Position numbers and translations under genes: made by a program
Shown here: positions 1-5,813 of the stretch, piece by piece
How the letters are laid out: every line of letters begins with the position of its first letter
Position numbering within the stretch: position 1 is the first letter of the stretch
The notes under the pieces: generated by a model
Database searches by the model: none
What the model saw: only the letters and a program-made list of their open reading frames with translations
What the model was told of the DNA's origin: nothing
Source of the DNA: Acidobacteriota bacterium
GTDB taxonomy: Bacteria; Acidobacteriota; Terriglobia; UBA7540
Length of the DNA: 6,033 bases
Reading direction: 5' to 3'
NCBI GenBank assembly: GCA_003171295.1
Contig: PMYF01000768.1
Span: forward strand, 4,705 to 10,737

Positions 1-16
1 CGAAGCTAGTCCCCAT
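1..16 (-). CDS. Start of a downstream minus-strand gene (5' fragment, product unknown; possibly VgrG/TssI)
   Basis: Only the first five codons are in the window (ATG at 16-14, reading M-G-T-S-F) before the left edge cuts the gene. The start is supported by a near-perfect Shine-Dalgarno AGGAGGAG at 31-24 placed 7 nt upstream, the strongest ribosome binding site in the window. It has the same orientation as the T6SS genes and follows the clpV stop by 216 bp. In many T6SS clusters the gene after clpV is vgrG, hcp or a PAAR/effector gene, and some VgrG proteins begin with a short M-x-T/S-aromatic sequence, so vgrG is a possible identity. Five residues cannot establish this. The real existence of a gene here is moderately likely; its function is not determined. 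Confidence 0.5.
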
Positions 17-23
17 GACTTTG

Positions 24-31
24 CTCCTCCT
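24..31 (-). promoter_or_regulatory. Strong ribosome binding site for the gene starting at 16
   Basis: The minus strand reads AGGAGGAG, followed by 7 nt (CAAAGTC) and an ATG. Complementarity to the 16S rRNA 3' end is almost complete and the spacing is ideal. This motif is the main reason for proposing a gene start at the window edge. It lies 4 nt downstream of a stem-loop (36-65), so the structure could influence access of the ribosome. Confidence 0.6.
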
Positions 32-35
32 GGTT

Positions 36-65
36 GGGTTACGAACGGGTTTTCGCCCGCAACCC
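36..65 (-). other. Two-tier stem-loop just upstream of the downstream gene's ribosome binding site
   Basis: Outer arms 36-40 and 61-65 (GGGTT/AACCC) and inner arms 46-49 and 56-59 (CGGG/CCCG) can pair, with a 6-nt loop at 50-55 and an asymmetric internal loop (5 nt against 1 nt). On the minus strand no T-tract follows, so it does not look like an intrinsic terminator. Its position 4 nt before an AGGAGGAG motif suggests a 5'-UTR structure of the next gene. The pairing is seen in the sequence; function is inference. Confidence 0.35.
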
Positions 66-78
66 CTTCTCAAAACTA

Positions 79-93
79 CGTTCAGCCTGAACG
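79..93. repeat. 15-bp perfect palindrome (operator-like dyad or hairpin)
   Basis: The sequence CGTTCAG-C-CTGAACG is a perfect inverted repeat with 7-nt arms and a 1-nt centre. As DNA it has the form of a small dimeric-regulator site, about 63 bp upstream of the ATG at 16. As RNA it can fold as a 6-bp stem with a 3-nt loop. The same heptamer occurs a third time at 219-225, so the arms could pair in more than one way. No regulator family can be named from it. Confidence 0.4.
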
Positions 94-226
94 CCGGCCA
101 GGATTGCTTCCGCAGTCAGCCCAACCCTAAAGCCCATCCATCCGCGCAGGTGAACCTTCACCGAGGATACCCTCTTCCAGCCTGCACTAAACGGCGCGTG
201 CAGCCTTGACTCCTGGCCCGTTCAGG
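86..226. repeat. Long-range inverted repeat (16-bp arms, one 2-nt bulge) enclosing about 107 bp
   Basis: Left arm 86-103 reads CCTGAACG-CC-GGCCAGGA. The right arm 211-226, read on the opposite strand, is CCTGAACGGGCCAGGA. All 16 bases match apart from the extra CC at 94-95. The enclosed segment (104-210) contains short hairpins at 149-162 (GGTGAA/TTCACC), 163-174 (GAGG/CCTC) and 182-203 (CTGCAC/GTGCAG), giving a closing stem with a multibranched interior. Possible explanations are a structured leader or small RNA, or a MITE-like or REP-like element of 141 bp. No target-site duplication is visible at its edges, which weakens the mobile-element reading. Confidence 0.45.
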
Positions 227-229
227 GCC
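215..229 (-). other. Short GC stem-loop directly after the clpV stop codon
   Basis: The arms GGCCC (215-219) and GGGCC (225-229) form five G-C pairs around a 5-nt loop, starting 3 nt past the clpV stop. No run of T follows on the minus strand, so it is not a standard Rho-independent terminator. It may stabilise the 3' end of the message. It uses bases that are also the right arm of the long inverted repeat, so the two foldings exclude each other. Confidence 0.3.
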
Positions 230-232
230 CGC

Positions 233-2962
233 TTAACTGTATACAAACGCCCCATCGGCTCCGATGCCGACATGGACTCGCGCCACCTTCTCGCCTTCGG
301 CCATTCGCCCCAATAACTGCCGGGAAATATCCGGAAGCAGGGTATTGGTGAGGATATTGTCCACATTCCGAGCCCCGCTCTCGACTTCCGTGCAGCGGCT
401 GGCAACTGTGTCAACCAGGGCCGGCTCATAGGTTAGCCGAATCTTGTGGTTCTCTTCGATGCGCTTCTGAATTCTCCCCAACTTCAATTCGATGATCAAC
501 TTGAGGAAATCTTCGCGGATGGGGTAGTAGGGAATGAGAACCATGCGGCCGAGAAATGCCGGCTTGAAGATCTTATTCAGCTCGGGACGCATGGCTTTGA
601 TAATCCCATCCGCAATGGGCATGGTTTCCTTATCCGCACACAGCTTCATCATCTGGTCAGTGCAGGCGTTGGTGGTGAGGATAATGATGGTGTTCTTGAA
701 ATCGATCGCGCGACCCTCACCGTCCTCCATCATCCCCTTATCAAATACCTGATAGAAGAGTTCAAGGACATCCGGATGAGCTTTCTCCACCTCATCGAGC
801 AAAACCACCGAGTACGGGCGCCTGCGGACGGCTTCCGTCAATACCCCGCCTTCCCCGTAACCGACATATCCCGGAGGTGAGCCTTTCAAAGTCGAAACGG
901 TGTGAGCCTCCTGGAATTCTGACATGTTGATGGTGATGAGGTTGTGTTCTCCCCCATAAAGCAGATCCGAGAGCGCCAGCGCCGTCTCGGTTTTTCCCAC
1001 ACCGCTGGGGCCAACCAGCATAAAAACCCCAATCGGCTTGCTGGGATCATCCAGGGCGGCGCGCGAGGTCTGAATTCGCTGGGCGATCATGTCCAAGGCA
1101 TGCGCTTGGCCGATCACGCGCTTTCCCAGCAGCGGGCTCAGAGAAAGCACGGTGGAGATTTCGTCTTTCAGCATCTTTCCCACCGGGATCCCTGTCCAGG
1201 CAGAGAGCACTTCGCCCACAATCTGCGCATCAACCGCCACGCGCATCATGGGCGTTTCACCTTGCAGGGCTGTAAGCTCGGCGTCCAGCTTGGCGAGTTG
1301 TGCGCGCATAACCGCAGGAGTCGCAGCGGGGGCGGGCGCTGGCGCCGCGGCTGCGGCTGCAGCAGCCTCCGCGGCGGGTTTGGGCGCCGCTGCCGACACT
1401 TGAGCCTGAGACGGCGCGGCGGCAGGAGCCGTTCCCGTAGCGCCCTCGATTTGGGCATGGAGATCCCTGATCTTCGCAACGAGTTCGAATTCCTTGGTCC
1501 AGCGCTCGCGCAGAGCCTTCAAACGGCTTTCGACCTCGACCTTTTGTTGAGCAATCTCAGTCAATCGTTCCGCATGATCGGCTCCGATGGCCGTCTCGCG
1601 CTCCAGGATTCCCCGCTGAACTTCCAAATCATCCAGTCGCCGCACCGCATCTTCGATGGCAGGCGGCGTGGCGCTCTGCCCAAGGGCCAAGCGCGCGCAG
1701 GCTGTATCCAAAATACTGACCGCCTTGTCGGGCAACTGCCTCCCTGCCAAATAGCGATGCGAAAGCCTCACAGCGGAAGTCAGCCCTTCATCCAGAATGC
1801 GAACCTTATGATGCTTCTCCAGAGACGGAACAATGCCGCGCAGCATCACCGAACATTGCAGTTCGACCGGTTCTTCAACCTTGACGACCTGAAAGCGCCG
1901 CGCCAAGGCGGCATCTTTTTCAAAGTACTTTTTATATTCGGACCAAGTGGTGGCGGCGATCGTCCGCATTTCACCACGCGCCAAGGCCGGCTTCAGCAGG
2001 TTGGCAGCATCGTTCTGCCCTGCCTGGCCACCGGCGCCGATCATGTTGTGGGCCTCGTCGATAAACAAAATGATGGGCACGGGAGAAGCTTTGACTTCTT
2101 CAATCAGACCCTTGAGGCGGTTTTCAAATTCACCTTTGATGCCCGCCCCAGCCTGGAGCAACGCCAGATCGAGAGTGCGGACCACCACGTTGCGAAGGGG
2201 AGGCGGTACGTCTCCTTTGGCGACGCGCGTCGCGAAGCCTTCCACCACCGCCGTCTTCCCGACACCCGCTTCGCCGGTGAGGATGGGGTTGTTTTGCCGG
2301 CGGCGCATCAGGATATCGATAATCTGGCGGATCTCCATATCTCTTCCCAACACCGGGTCGATTTTCCCGGCCTTGGCGTTCTCGGTGAGATTGACGGTGA
2401 ATTGATCCAGATTTGCGGTCTTACCGGCGCCGGCCGGGCGCGGAGCGCCCGGAGCACCCGCTGCAGCCCCCACCGGCTCCGCCATTTCCTCCTCAGAACG
2501 CTCCATGATGGAGAGAAAATCCTTGCGCAGGGCTTCCCCTTCGATCTTCTGGAGTTCCTTGCTGACCTCGCGAACGAGCCGACTGAGCTCATCATTCGTC
2601 ACCAGAGCCAAAACCGTGAATCCGGTCCGAATCTCTCCAGAACTGAAATCAATGGACCCGATCGTCCAAGCCTCGGTCAGCATTTTTACCAGCGAAGGGC
2701 TCAAGGTCGGTGTGCGCGCATTTCCCTTCTTGAGTTTGTCGAGGCTCCGGGTCAGCTCTCCGGTGAGACGCGATTTGTCGATGCCGAAACGATTTGCGAT
2801 CTGGGCAAAGTCGCCGTCCGTCTGATCCAGGAGCTTCAGCACATAGTGCTCGACTTCAATGTCATAGTTCGTCCGAGCCAAGCACAGGCCGGCAGACGAC
2901 TCCAAGGTCTTCCGGGTAAACTCATTGAGCTTTCCGATCAGTGACTTTAGGTTAATGGTCAT
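233..2962 (-). CDS. clpV: T6SS sheath-disassembly ATPase TssH/ClpV (double AAA+ Hsp100)
   Basis: 909 residues, the usual size for ClpV. It uses ATP in the cytoplasm to unfold contracted TssB/TssC sheath so the subunits are recycled. Seen in order: a Clp N-domain (about 1-155), which in this family binds the TssC N-terminal helix; an Ala/Gly/Pro linker (161-182); D1 with Walker A GEAGVGKT (230-237), Walker B IILFIDEAH (297-305), a T6SS-type stretch AATTWSEYKKYFEKDAALAR (336-355) and arginine fingers at R355/R356; a charged, coiled-coil-prone middle region (about 440-505); an Ala/Pro-rich insert (508-551); D2 with Walker A GPSGVGKT (651-658), pore loop GYVGYGEGG (698-706), Walker B VVLLDEVEKAH (719-729), arginine finger R806 and sensor-2 GARNVDNIL (863-871). 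The D2 pore loop and the AATTW stretch favour ClpV over ClpB. Both ATPase sites look intact. The ATG at 2962 has a good ribosome binding site inside the end of tssG and overlaps it by 11 bp. The stop is at 233-235. Confidence 0.97.
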   Translation of the reverse strand: MTINLKSLIGKLNEFTRKTLESSAGLCLARTNYDIEVEHYVLKLLDQTDGDFAQIANRFGIDKSRLTGELTRSLDKLKKGNARTPTLSPSLVKMLTEAWTIGSIDFSSGEIRTGFTVLALVTNDELSRLVREVSKELQKIEGEALRKDFLSIMERSEEEMAEPVGAAAGAPGAPRPAGAGKTANLDQFTVNLTENAKAGKIDPVLGRDMEIRQIIDILMRRRQNNPILTGEAGVGKTAVVEGFATRVAKGDVPPPLRNVVVRTLDLALLQAGAGIKGEFENRLKGLIEEVKASPVPIILFIDEAHNMIGAGGQAGQNDAANLLKPALARGEMRTIAATTWSEYKKYFEKDAALARRFQVVKVEEPVELQCSVMLRGIVPSLEKHHKVRILDEGLTSAVRLSHRYLAGRQLPDKAVSILDTACARLALGQSATPPAIEDAVRRLDDLEVQRGILERETAIGADHAERLTEIAQQKVEVESRLKALRERWTKEFELVAKIRDLHAQIEGATGTAPAAAPSQAQVSAAAPKPAAEAAAAAAAAPAPAPAATPAVMRAQLAKLDAELTALQGETPMMRVAVDAQIVGEVLSAWTGIPVGKMLKDEISTVLSLSPLLGKRVIGQAHALDMIAQRIQTSRAALDDPSKPIGVFMLVGPSGVGKTETALALSDLLYGGEHNLITINMSEFQEAHTVSTLKGSPPGYVGYGEGGVLTEAVRRRPYSVVLLDEVEKAHPDVLELFYQVFDKGMMEDGEGRAIDFKNTIIILTTNACTDQMMKLCADKETMPIADGIIKAMRPELNKIFKPAFLGRMVLIPYYPIREDFLKLIIELKLGRIQKRIEENHKIRLTYEPALVDTVASRCTEVESGARNVDNILTNTLLPDISRQLLGRMAEGEKVARVHVGIGADGAFVYS
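1310..1441 (-). other. Ala/Pro-rich low-complexity insert in ClpV (residues 508-551)
   Basis: This segment encodes about 44 residues made mostly of alanine and proline, with a run of eight alanines followed by PAPAPAATPA. It lies between the coiled-coil-like middle region and the conserved segment leading into D2 (LQGETPMM). It is probably a flexible, disordered linker. The DNA is locally very GC-rich and repetitive in GCN and CCN codons, a place where replication slippage can change length. The frame stays open and both flanks align with normal ClpV sequence, so it is not a frameshift. Confidence 0.75.
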
Positions 2963-4010
2963 ACGCGTTTCCTTCCCAAAGCTGAAGAATAGTTTCCGAT
3001 GCGTCTTCTTTCATTTCCCGCGTTCTGATCCAGGTAACCCATCCGAGTTGGGGAGCCTTGTCCCCCTCAGCGCCCAGCTCACAAGGCGGCACATCCCTGC
3101 GGTCCAGAATCAGGTTGATCTCAAAGTCAAATTCTCCGTTCGAAAAAAGGTTGGTCAACGCCCGGAGTGGATTGTAGGCGGAGCCTTGAGGCAGGAAGTC
3201 CTGGTACTGTGCCAAGGATAAGGGACCGATCCGAATACGGACACGAGCTGTCTGATCCCACACTTCATCCCCCACCACCGCCCCCCGTCCCAGTTGCTCG
3301 GATTCGCCGAGTCCGCCTTGGAGAGCAGTTTGCGTGTTTCGGTCAAGCGGATACCAGCCACCCGCAAATTGTTCCACCTCAACGGGAACTTCGAAGTAAT
3401 CGCAGAGAAGATTCCGAAGGGCCACCGCGGACCGGGGATGTTGTGCCAGGAGCCCCGAGTAATAAAGCAATGAATCGTCAGGAATAGGGAGCCGGTCTTG
3501 CAGGCCGGGAGTCCCGAGGCCAATCAGATCCATCAAATGGTGCGAAAAAGGGTCCAGGCCTTCACGCTCATAAGCGACCGAAAACCTGTATTTCTCCCAG
3601 GCCAGATAAAAAAGCGAAATAATACGGTGATTGAAAATATCGAAAAAATCGACCGCGGAACGATCCCCCGACCGCGTGCGCTCCGCTAACAAGGACGTGT
3701 AGTAGAGGGGCAATACGCCTACCGGCCCGGTCAAACCCATGAAGTTGACTTTCATCCGCCCCGCGCCGTCTTTTGGCCATTCGAGAGATTGCACTTCGCT
3801 GGCGGGAAAAGCCAGGGTGGAATTCGCGACGAACCGGACCGCTTCGGTGCTGGGAGGATGGAATCTCCCTACGGGTGATTTGGCGGGGAAAAGACGCTCC
3901 AAGAGGCGAACGGCTTGAAAGAACTCAAAGAGATAGGGTTCCTCCCGGAGTTCTGCTTCCACCGTGGAGCCACTTACATCAGGATCGCTTGGCCTGCCCG
4001 TGGTGGCCAT
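2952..4010 (-). CDS. tssG: T6SS baseplate subunit TssG
   Basis: 352 residues, close to the family norm of about 330-360. TssG (VasB/ImpH family) is a cytoplasmic baseplate wedge protein that forms a complex with two TssF copies and with TssE and links to the TssK trimers. Family-typical segments are visible: FEFFQAVRLLERLFP (28-42) near the N-terminus, FMGLTGPVGVLPLYYT (90-105), FFDIFNHRIISLFYLAWEKY (122-141), LIGLGTPGLQDRL (162-174), DYFEVPVEVEQFAGGW (204-219), GAVVGDEVWDQTARVRIRIG (243-262) and a C-terminal LGWVTWIRT (322-330). No signal peptide or membrane segment is seen. The ATG at 4010 is preferred because a strong GGGAGGT lies 9 nt upstream. It overlaps the end of tssF by 37 bp, and its TAA (2954-2952) lies inside clpV. 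The frame is intact with no truncation. Confidence 0.96.
   Translation of the reverse strand: MATTGRPSDPDVSGSTVEAELREEPYLFEFFQAVRLLERLFPAKSPVGRFHPPSTEAVRFVANSTLAFPASEVQSLEWPKDGAGRMKVNFMGLTGPVGVLPLYYTSLLAERTRSGDRSAVDFFDIFNHRIISLFYLAWEKYRFSVAYEREGLDPFSHHLMDLIGLGTPGLQDRLPIPDDSLLYYSGLLAQHPRSAVALRNLLCDYFEVPVEVEQFAGGWYPLDRNTQTALQGGLGESEQLGRGAVVGDEVWDQTARVRIRIGPLSLAQYQDFLPQGSAYNPLRALTNLFSNGEFDFEINLILDRRDVPPCELGAEGDKAPQLGWVTWIRTREMKEDASETILQLWEGNAYDH
2970..2977 (-). promoter_or_regulatory. Ribosome binding site of clpV, inside tssG
   Basis: The minus strand reads GGGAAGGA, 7 nt before the ATG at 2962. It fixes this start and lies in the final codons of tssG, consistent with translational coupling between the two genes. 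Confidence 0.6.
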
Positions 4011-5812
4011 TCTTTCAGCACCTCCCTGCGCTGGCGAGTCTTGACGACGAGTTGGCTGAAGCTATTGAGCGAAGCGTACAGGCCCAGGAAATGGTCAATG
4101 ACCGCGGCAAATAAATATACGCCTCCCCCCGCATAATCTTCTTCGTCAAACTCAATTTGCACTTGGGTGCCGCGGGCGAAGGCAATTCCACTTTCGGAAT
4201 TGATGCGTGCAAAGTGACGCTTGCTGCTCACCCCCACGATTCCACTGATTTGCTTGTCCAGATCAGCGGAATCCGAAAAGTTATATAGACGGAGGACCTC
4301 CTGCAAGGCTTCCTTGCCCTCCTCGACAATGGAGAGGTAGTTCAGCGCCAGATGGGAAATCAACCTCCACAGTGCATCCCGCCCCATGGGGGGCCGGAGA
4401 GTGGGGGTGGGTTTGCGCAACGCGATGGCGCCCTTGATCGACCCGATTCCCTCGACCTCGAAGTCGCCGCCTTCGTTCCCAAACGGCAAGCGGGAAAGAA
4501 TGTCACGATTCGTGCAGGTGCAATGAACGGTTATTGTCTGCGTGTCCGGCAAGCAAGTACGCATGGAGAGGTCGACCAGGAATAAGGACACTTCCGATCC
4601 CTCGTCCCCCTTCCGGGGGGAAGGACGCCGGGTGGAGTACCAGAAAGTTTGATTCTTTTCTCTCAGCGTCCGGTGCCGGTAGGAGTAGAACGGTTCATAG
4701 TGGGTAAGCTCATGACTGACCGGGTCAGAACTGACGACATCCTCTACGGAGAAAATCTCCGTGGCCATCCTCCGCCGCGCATCCGGAACCACAGGATACT
4801 CCGACCGCCTCTGGGTCAACAGGATCGGCTCGGCAGTTTGAGAAAACAGGTTGATAACGGGGGAGCATCCCAGAAGAACTGCCTTGGCCGTGACTCCCAC
4901 TCCCAATCTTTGCTGCCGCTGCTCGACTTCAAACGGAGCGATGAGAAAGATGATTTCCGCACGTCCGCCTGCAATCGCTTTCAAGGGTTGTTCCAGGTCG
5001 TTCAGTTCAAAAAAGAAGAATTTCTCCGGAAATGCGAAGTACTCCTGCAAAAGCCTGTAGCCGTCGAAAGATCTTCGCGGGTACGGCAACACCGATTCAG
5101 ATTCGGAAAACCCCATGGGCCGCAGGGACTTCATGCTGAGGGTGTGGGCGGGCTTCTTGGTGTTGTCGGGGTCCCTCACGATGATTTGCCGGCAATTGTT
5201 GGAGAGCAGTTCGTACAGCGTATTAACCACATCGCCTTCACCGTTCAGATAGAACCGCAGTGATGGCAATTCGAGCTTATCGAAACTGACATCTGAAAAG
5301 CAGCGGAGTTCCACCCGGAGAGCTGCGACCGCGTCAGGAGCGCGTAAGGGGGGGGTGAGTTTGTCGGGGGTGACCCACCGGGCATCGCTCACCTCAAAGG
5401 GCCAAAGGGTTACATCGTAGCAGGTGCGAAATTTGCAGGGAACCCCATCCACAGGCCGGGAATACAGAATCGAGTCACGGGGAATGCTGAGACCGGTGGT
5501 AAGCTTTCCCTGCTCTGGGTCCAGGCGAAACTGCGCGACCGTCATGGAGGGGATAGGCCTAAGAAAATGGGGATAAAGCACGTTGAGCAATCCCTCGGTA
5601 ATCTGAGGGAATTCATCGTCAATTTTCAGATGGACGCGCGCGGCGAGAAGGGCAAAACCCTCGAGGAGCCTCTCGACATGCGGATCGTCACATCGATTCA
5701 CGTCCAGTTGCAGCCGCGCGGCGATCTTGGGGTGCTTTTCGGCGAATTCCTTCCCCAACTGCCGGAGGAAGGTGAGTTCGTTTTCATAATAGTCGAGAAG
5801 ATCATCTCGCAT
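3974..5812 (-). CDS. tssF: T6SS baseplate subunit TssF
   Basis: 612 residues from the preferred ATG at 5812, normal for TssF (VasA/ImpG family, about 590-630). TssF is the larger wedge component of the baseplate and forms a dimer held by TssG in the cytoplasm. Family features, counted from that ATG: the opening MRDDLLDYYENELTFLRQLG (1-20), PHVERLLEGFALLAARVHLK (44-63), DDEFPQITEGLLNVLYPHF (65-83), FAFPEKFFFFEL (259-270), LGCSPVINLFSQTAEPI (314-330), EYPVVPDARR (338-347), WRLISHLALNYLSI (482-495), and a C-terminal block from GTQVQIEFDE (548-557) to IDHFLGLYASLNSFSQ (572-587). A GTG at 5842 in the same frame would add 10 residues and overlap tssE by 29 bp. The ATG is chosen because TssF proteins typically begin with this D-LL-YY-EL helix and because it starts one base after the tssE stop. 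Its upstream AAGAG is only a weak ribosome binding site, suggesting coupling to tssE. The gene contains an 8-C tract and a variable Pro/Arg-rich loop (395-404). Confidence 0.95.
   Translation of the reverse strand: MRDDLLDYYENELTFLRQLGKEFAEKHPKIAARLQLDVNRCDDPHVERLLEGFALLAARVHLKIDDEFPQITEGLLNVLYPHFLRPIPSMTVAQFRLDPEQGKLTTGLSIPRDSILYSRPVDGVPCKFRTCYDVTLWPFEVSDARWVTPDKLTPPLRAPDAVAALRVELRCFSDVSFDKLELPSLRFYLNGEGDVVNTLYELLSNNCRQIIVRDPDNTKKPAHTLSMKSLRPMGFSESESVLPYPRRSFDGYRLLQEYFAFPEKFFFFELNDLEQPLKAIAGGRAEIIFLIAPFEVEQRQQRLGVGVTAKAVLLGCSPVINLFSQTAEPILLTQRRSEYPVVPDARRRMATEIFSVEDVVSSDPVSHELTHYEPFYSYRHRTLREKNQTFWYSTRRPSPRKGDEGSEVSLFLVDLSMRTCLPDTQTITVHCTCTNRDILSRLPFGNEGGDFEVEGIGSIKGAIALRKPTPTLRPPMGRDALWRLISHLALNYLSIVEEGKEALQEVLRLYNFSDSADLDKQISGIVGVSSKRHFARINSESGIAFARGTQVQIEFDEEDYAGGGVYLFAAVIDHFLGLYASLNSFSQLVVKTRQRREVLKEWPPRAGQAILM
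4020..4026 (-). promoter_or_regulatory. Ribosome binding site of tssG, inside tssF
   Basis: The minus strand reads GGGAGGT, followed by GCTGAAAGA and the ATG at 4010. It supports this start although the resulting overlap with tssF is 37 bp. Confidence 0.6.
4609..4624. other. GC-rich perfect hairpin inside tssF
   Basis: CCTTCC (4609-4614) and GGAAGG (4619-4624) pair around a GGGG loop, next to a run of six G (4615-4620). It falls in codons for a Pro/Ser/Arg/Lys/Gly-rich loop of TssF (residues 395-404), a stretch without recognisable family conservation. It is probably a by-product of codon choice. Confidence 0.3.
5348..5355 (-). repeat. Homopolymer tract of eight C (coding strand) in tssF
   Basis: The coding strand reads ACCCCCCCC across codons Thr153-Pro154-Pro155 of TssF. 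Slippage by one base would truncate TssF after about a quarter of its length. In this copy the reading frame is intact. Tracts of this length can mediate phase variation in some bacteria, but nothing here proves that. Confidence 0.5.
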
Positions 5813-5813
5813 T

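Larger units (their letters stand above)
17..232. other. Intergenic region between clpV and the next gene, rich in inverted repeats
   Basis: No credible protein-coding gene is seen in this 216-bp stretch. A 64-codon plus-strand open frame (15-209) has no ribosome binding site or recognisable composition. I see no convincing -35/-10 or sigma-54 pair on the minus strand. What it holds is dyad symmetry: 16-nt arms at 86-103 and 211-226, a palindrome at 79-93, small hairpins at 149-162, 163-174, 182-203 and 215-229, and the stem-loop at 36-65. It is best read as the 3' region of clpV plus the leader of the following gene, perhaps as a structured RNA. Confidence 0.5.

Noticed and set aside
36..65. 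Intrinsic terminator of the T6SS operon
   Set aside because: The stem is interrupted and no T-run follows on the minus strand; instead a ribosome binding site follows directly. The hairpin at 215-229 likewise lacks a T-run.
15..209. A 64-codon plus-strand open frame in the left intergenic region
   Set aside because: It has no Shine-Dalgarno sequence and no familiar composition, and it runs through the inverted repeats. The start codon region is better explained as the antisense of the minus-strand gene start at 16.
86..226. Insertion sequence or CRISPR array
   Set aside because: There is no transposase, no target-site duplication and no regularly spaced direct repeats. Only inverted arms are seen, so I call it a repeat of unknown nature.
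944..2944. A 666-codon open frame on the plus strand opposite clpV
   Set aside because: It is antisense to an intact clpV whose domains and motifs are clear. Its translation is rich in Arg, His and Gln with no recognisable domain, and such long shadows are common opposite GC-biased genes.
233..2962. General chaperone ClpB rather than ClpV
   Set aside because: The T6SS-type stretch AATTWSEYKKYFEKDAALAR, the D2 loop GYGEGGVLTEAVRR, a short middle region and the position straight after tssG all favour ClpV.
4649..5263. A 204-codon open frame on the plus strand opposite tssF
   Set aside because: It lies wholly within the conserved tssF gene, has no ribosome binding site of note, and its composition looks like antisense shadow.
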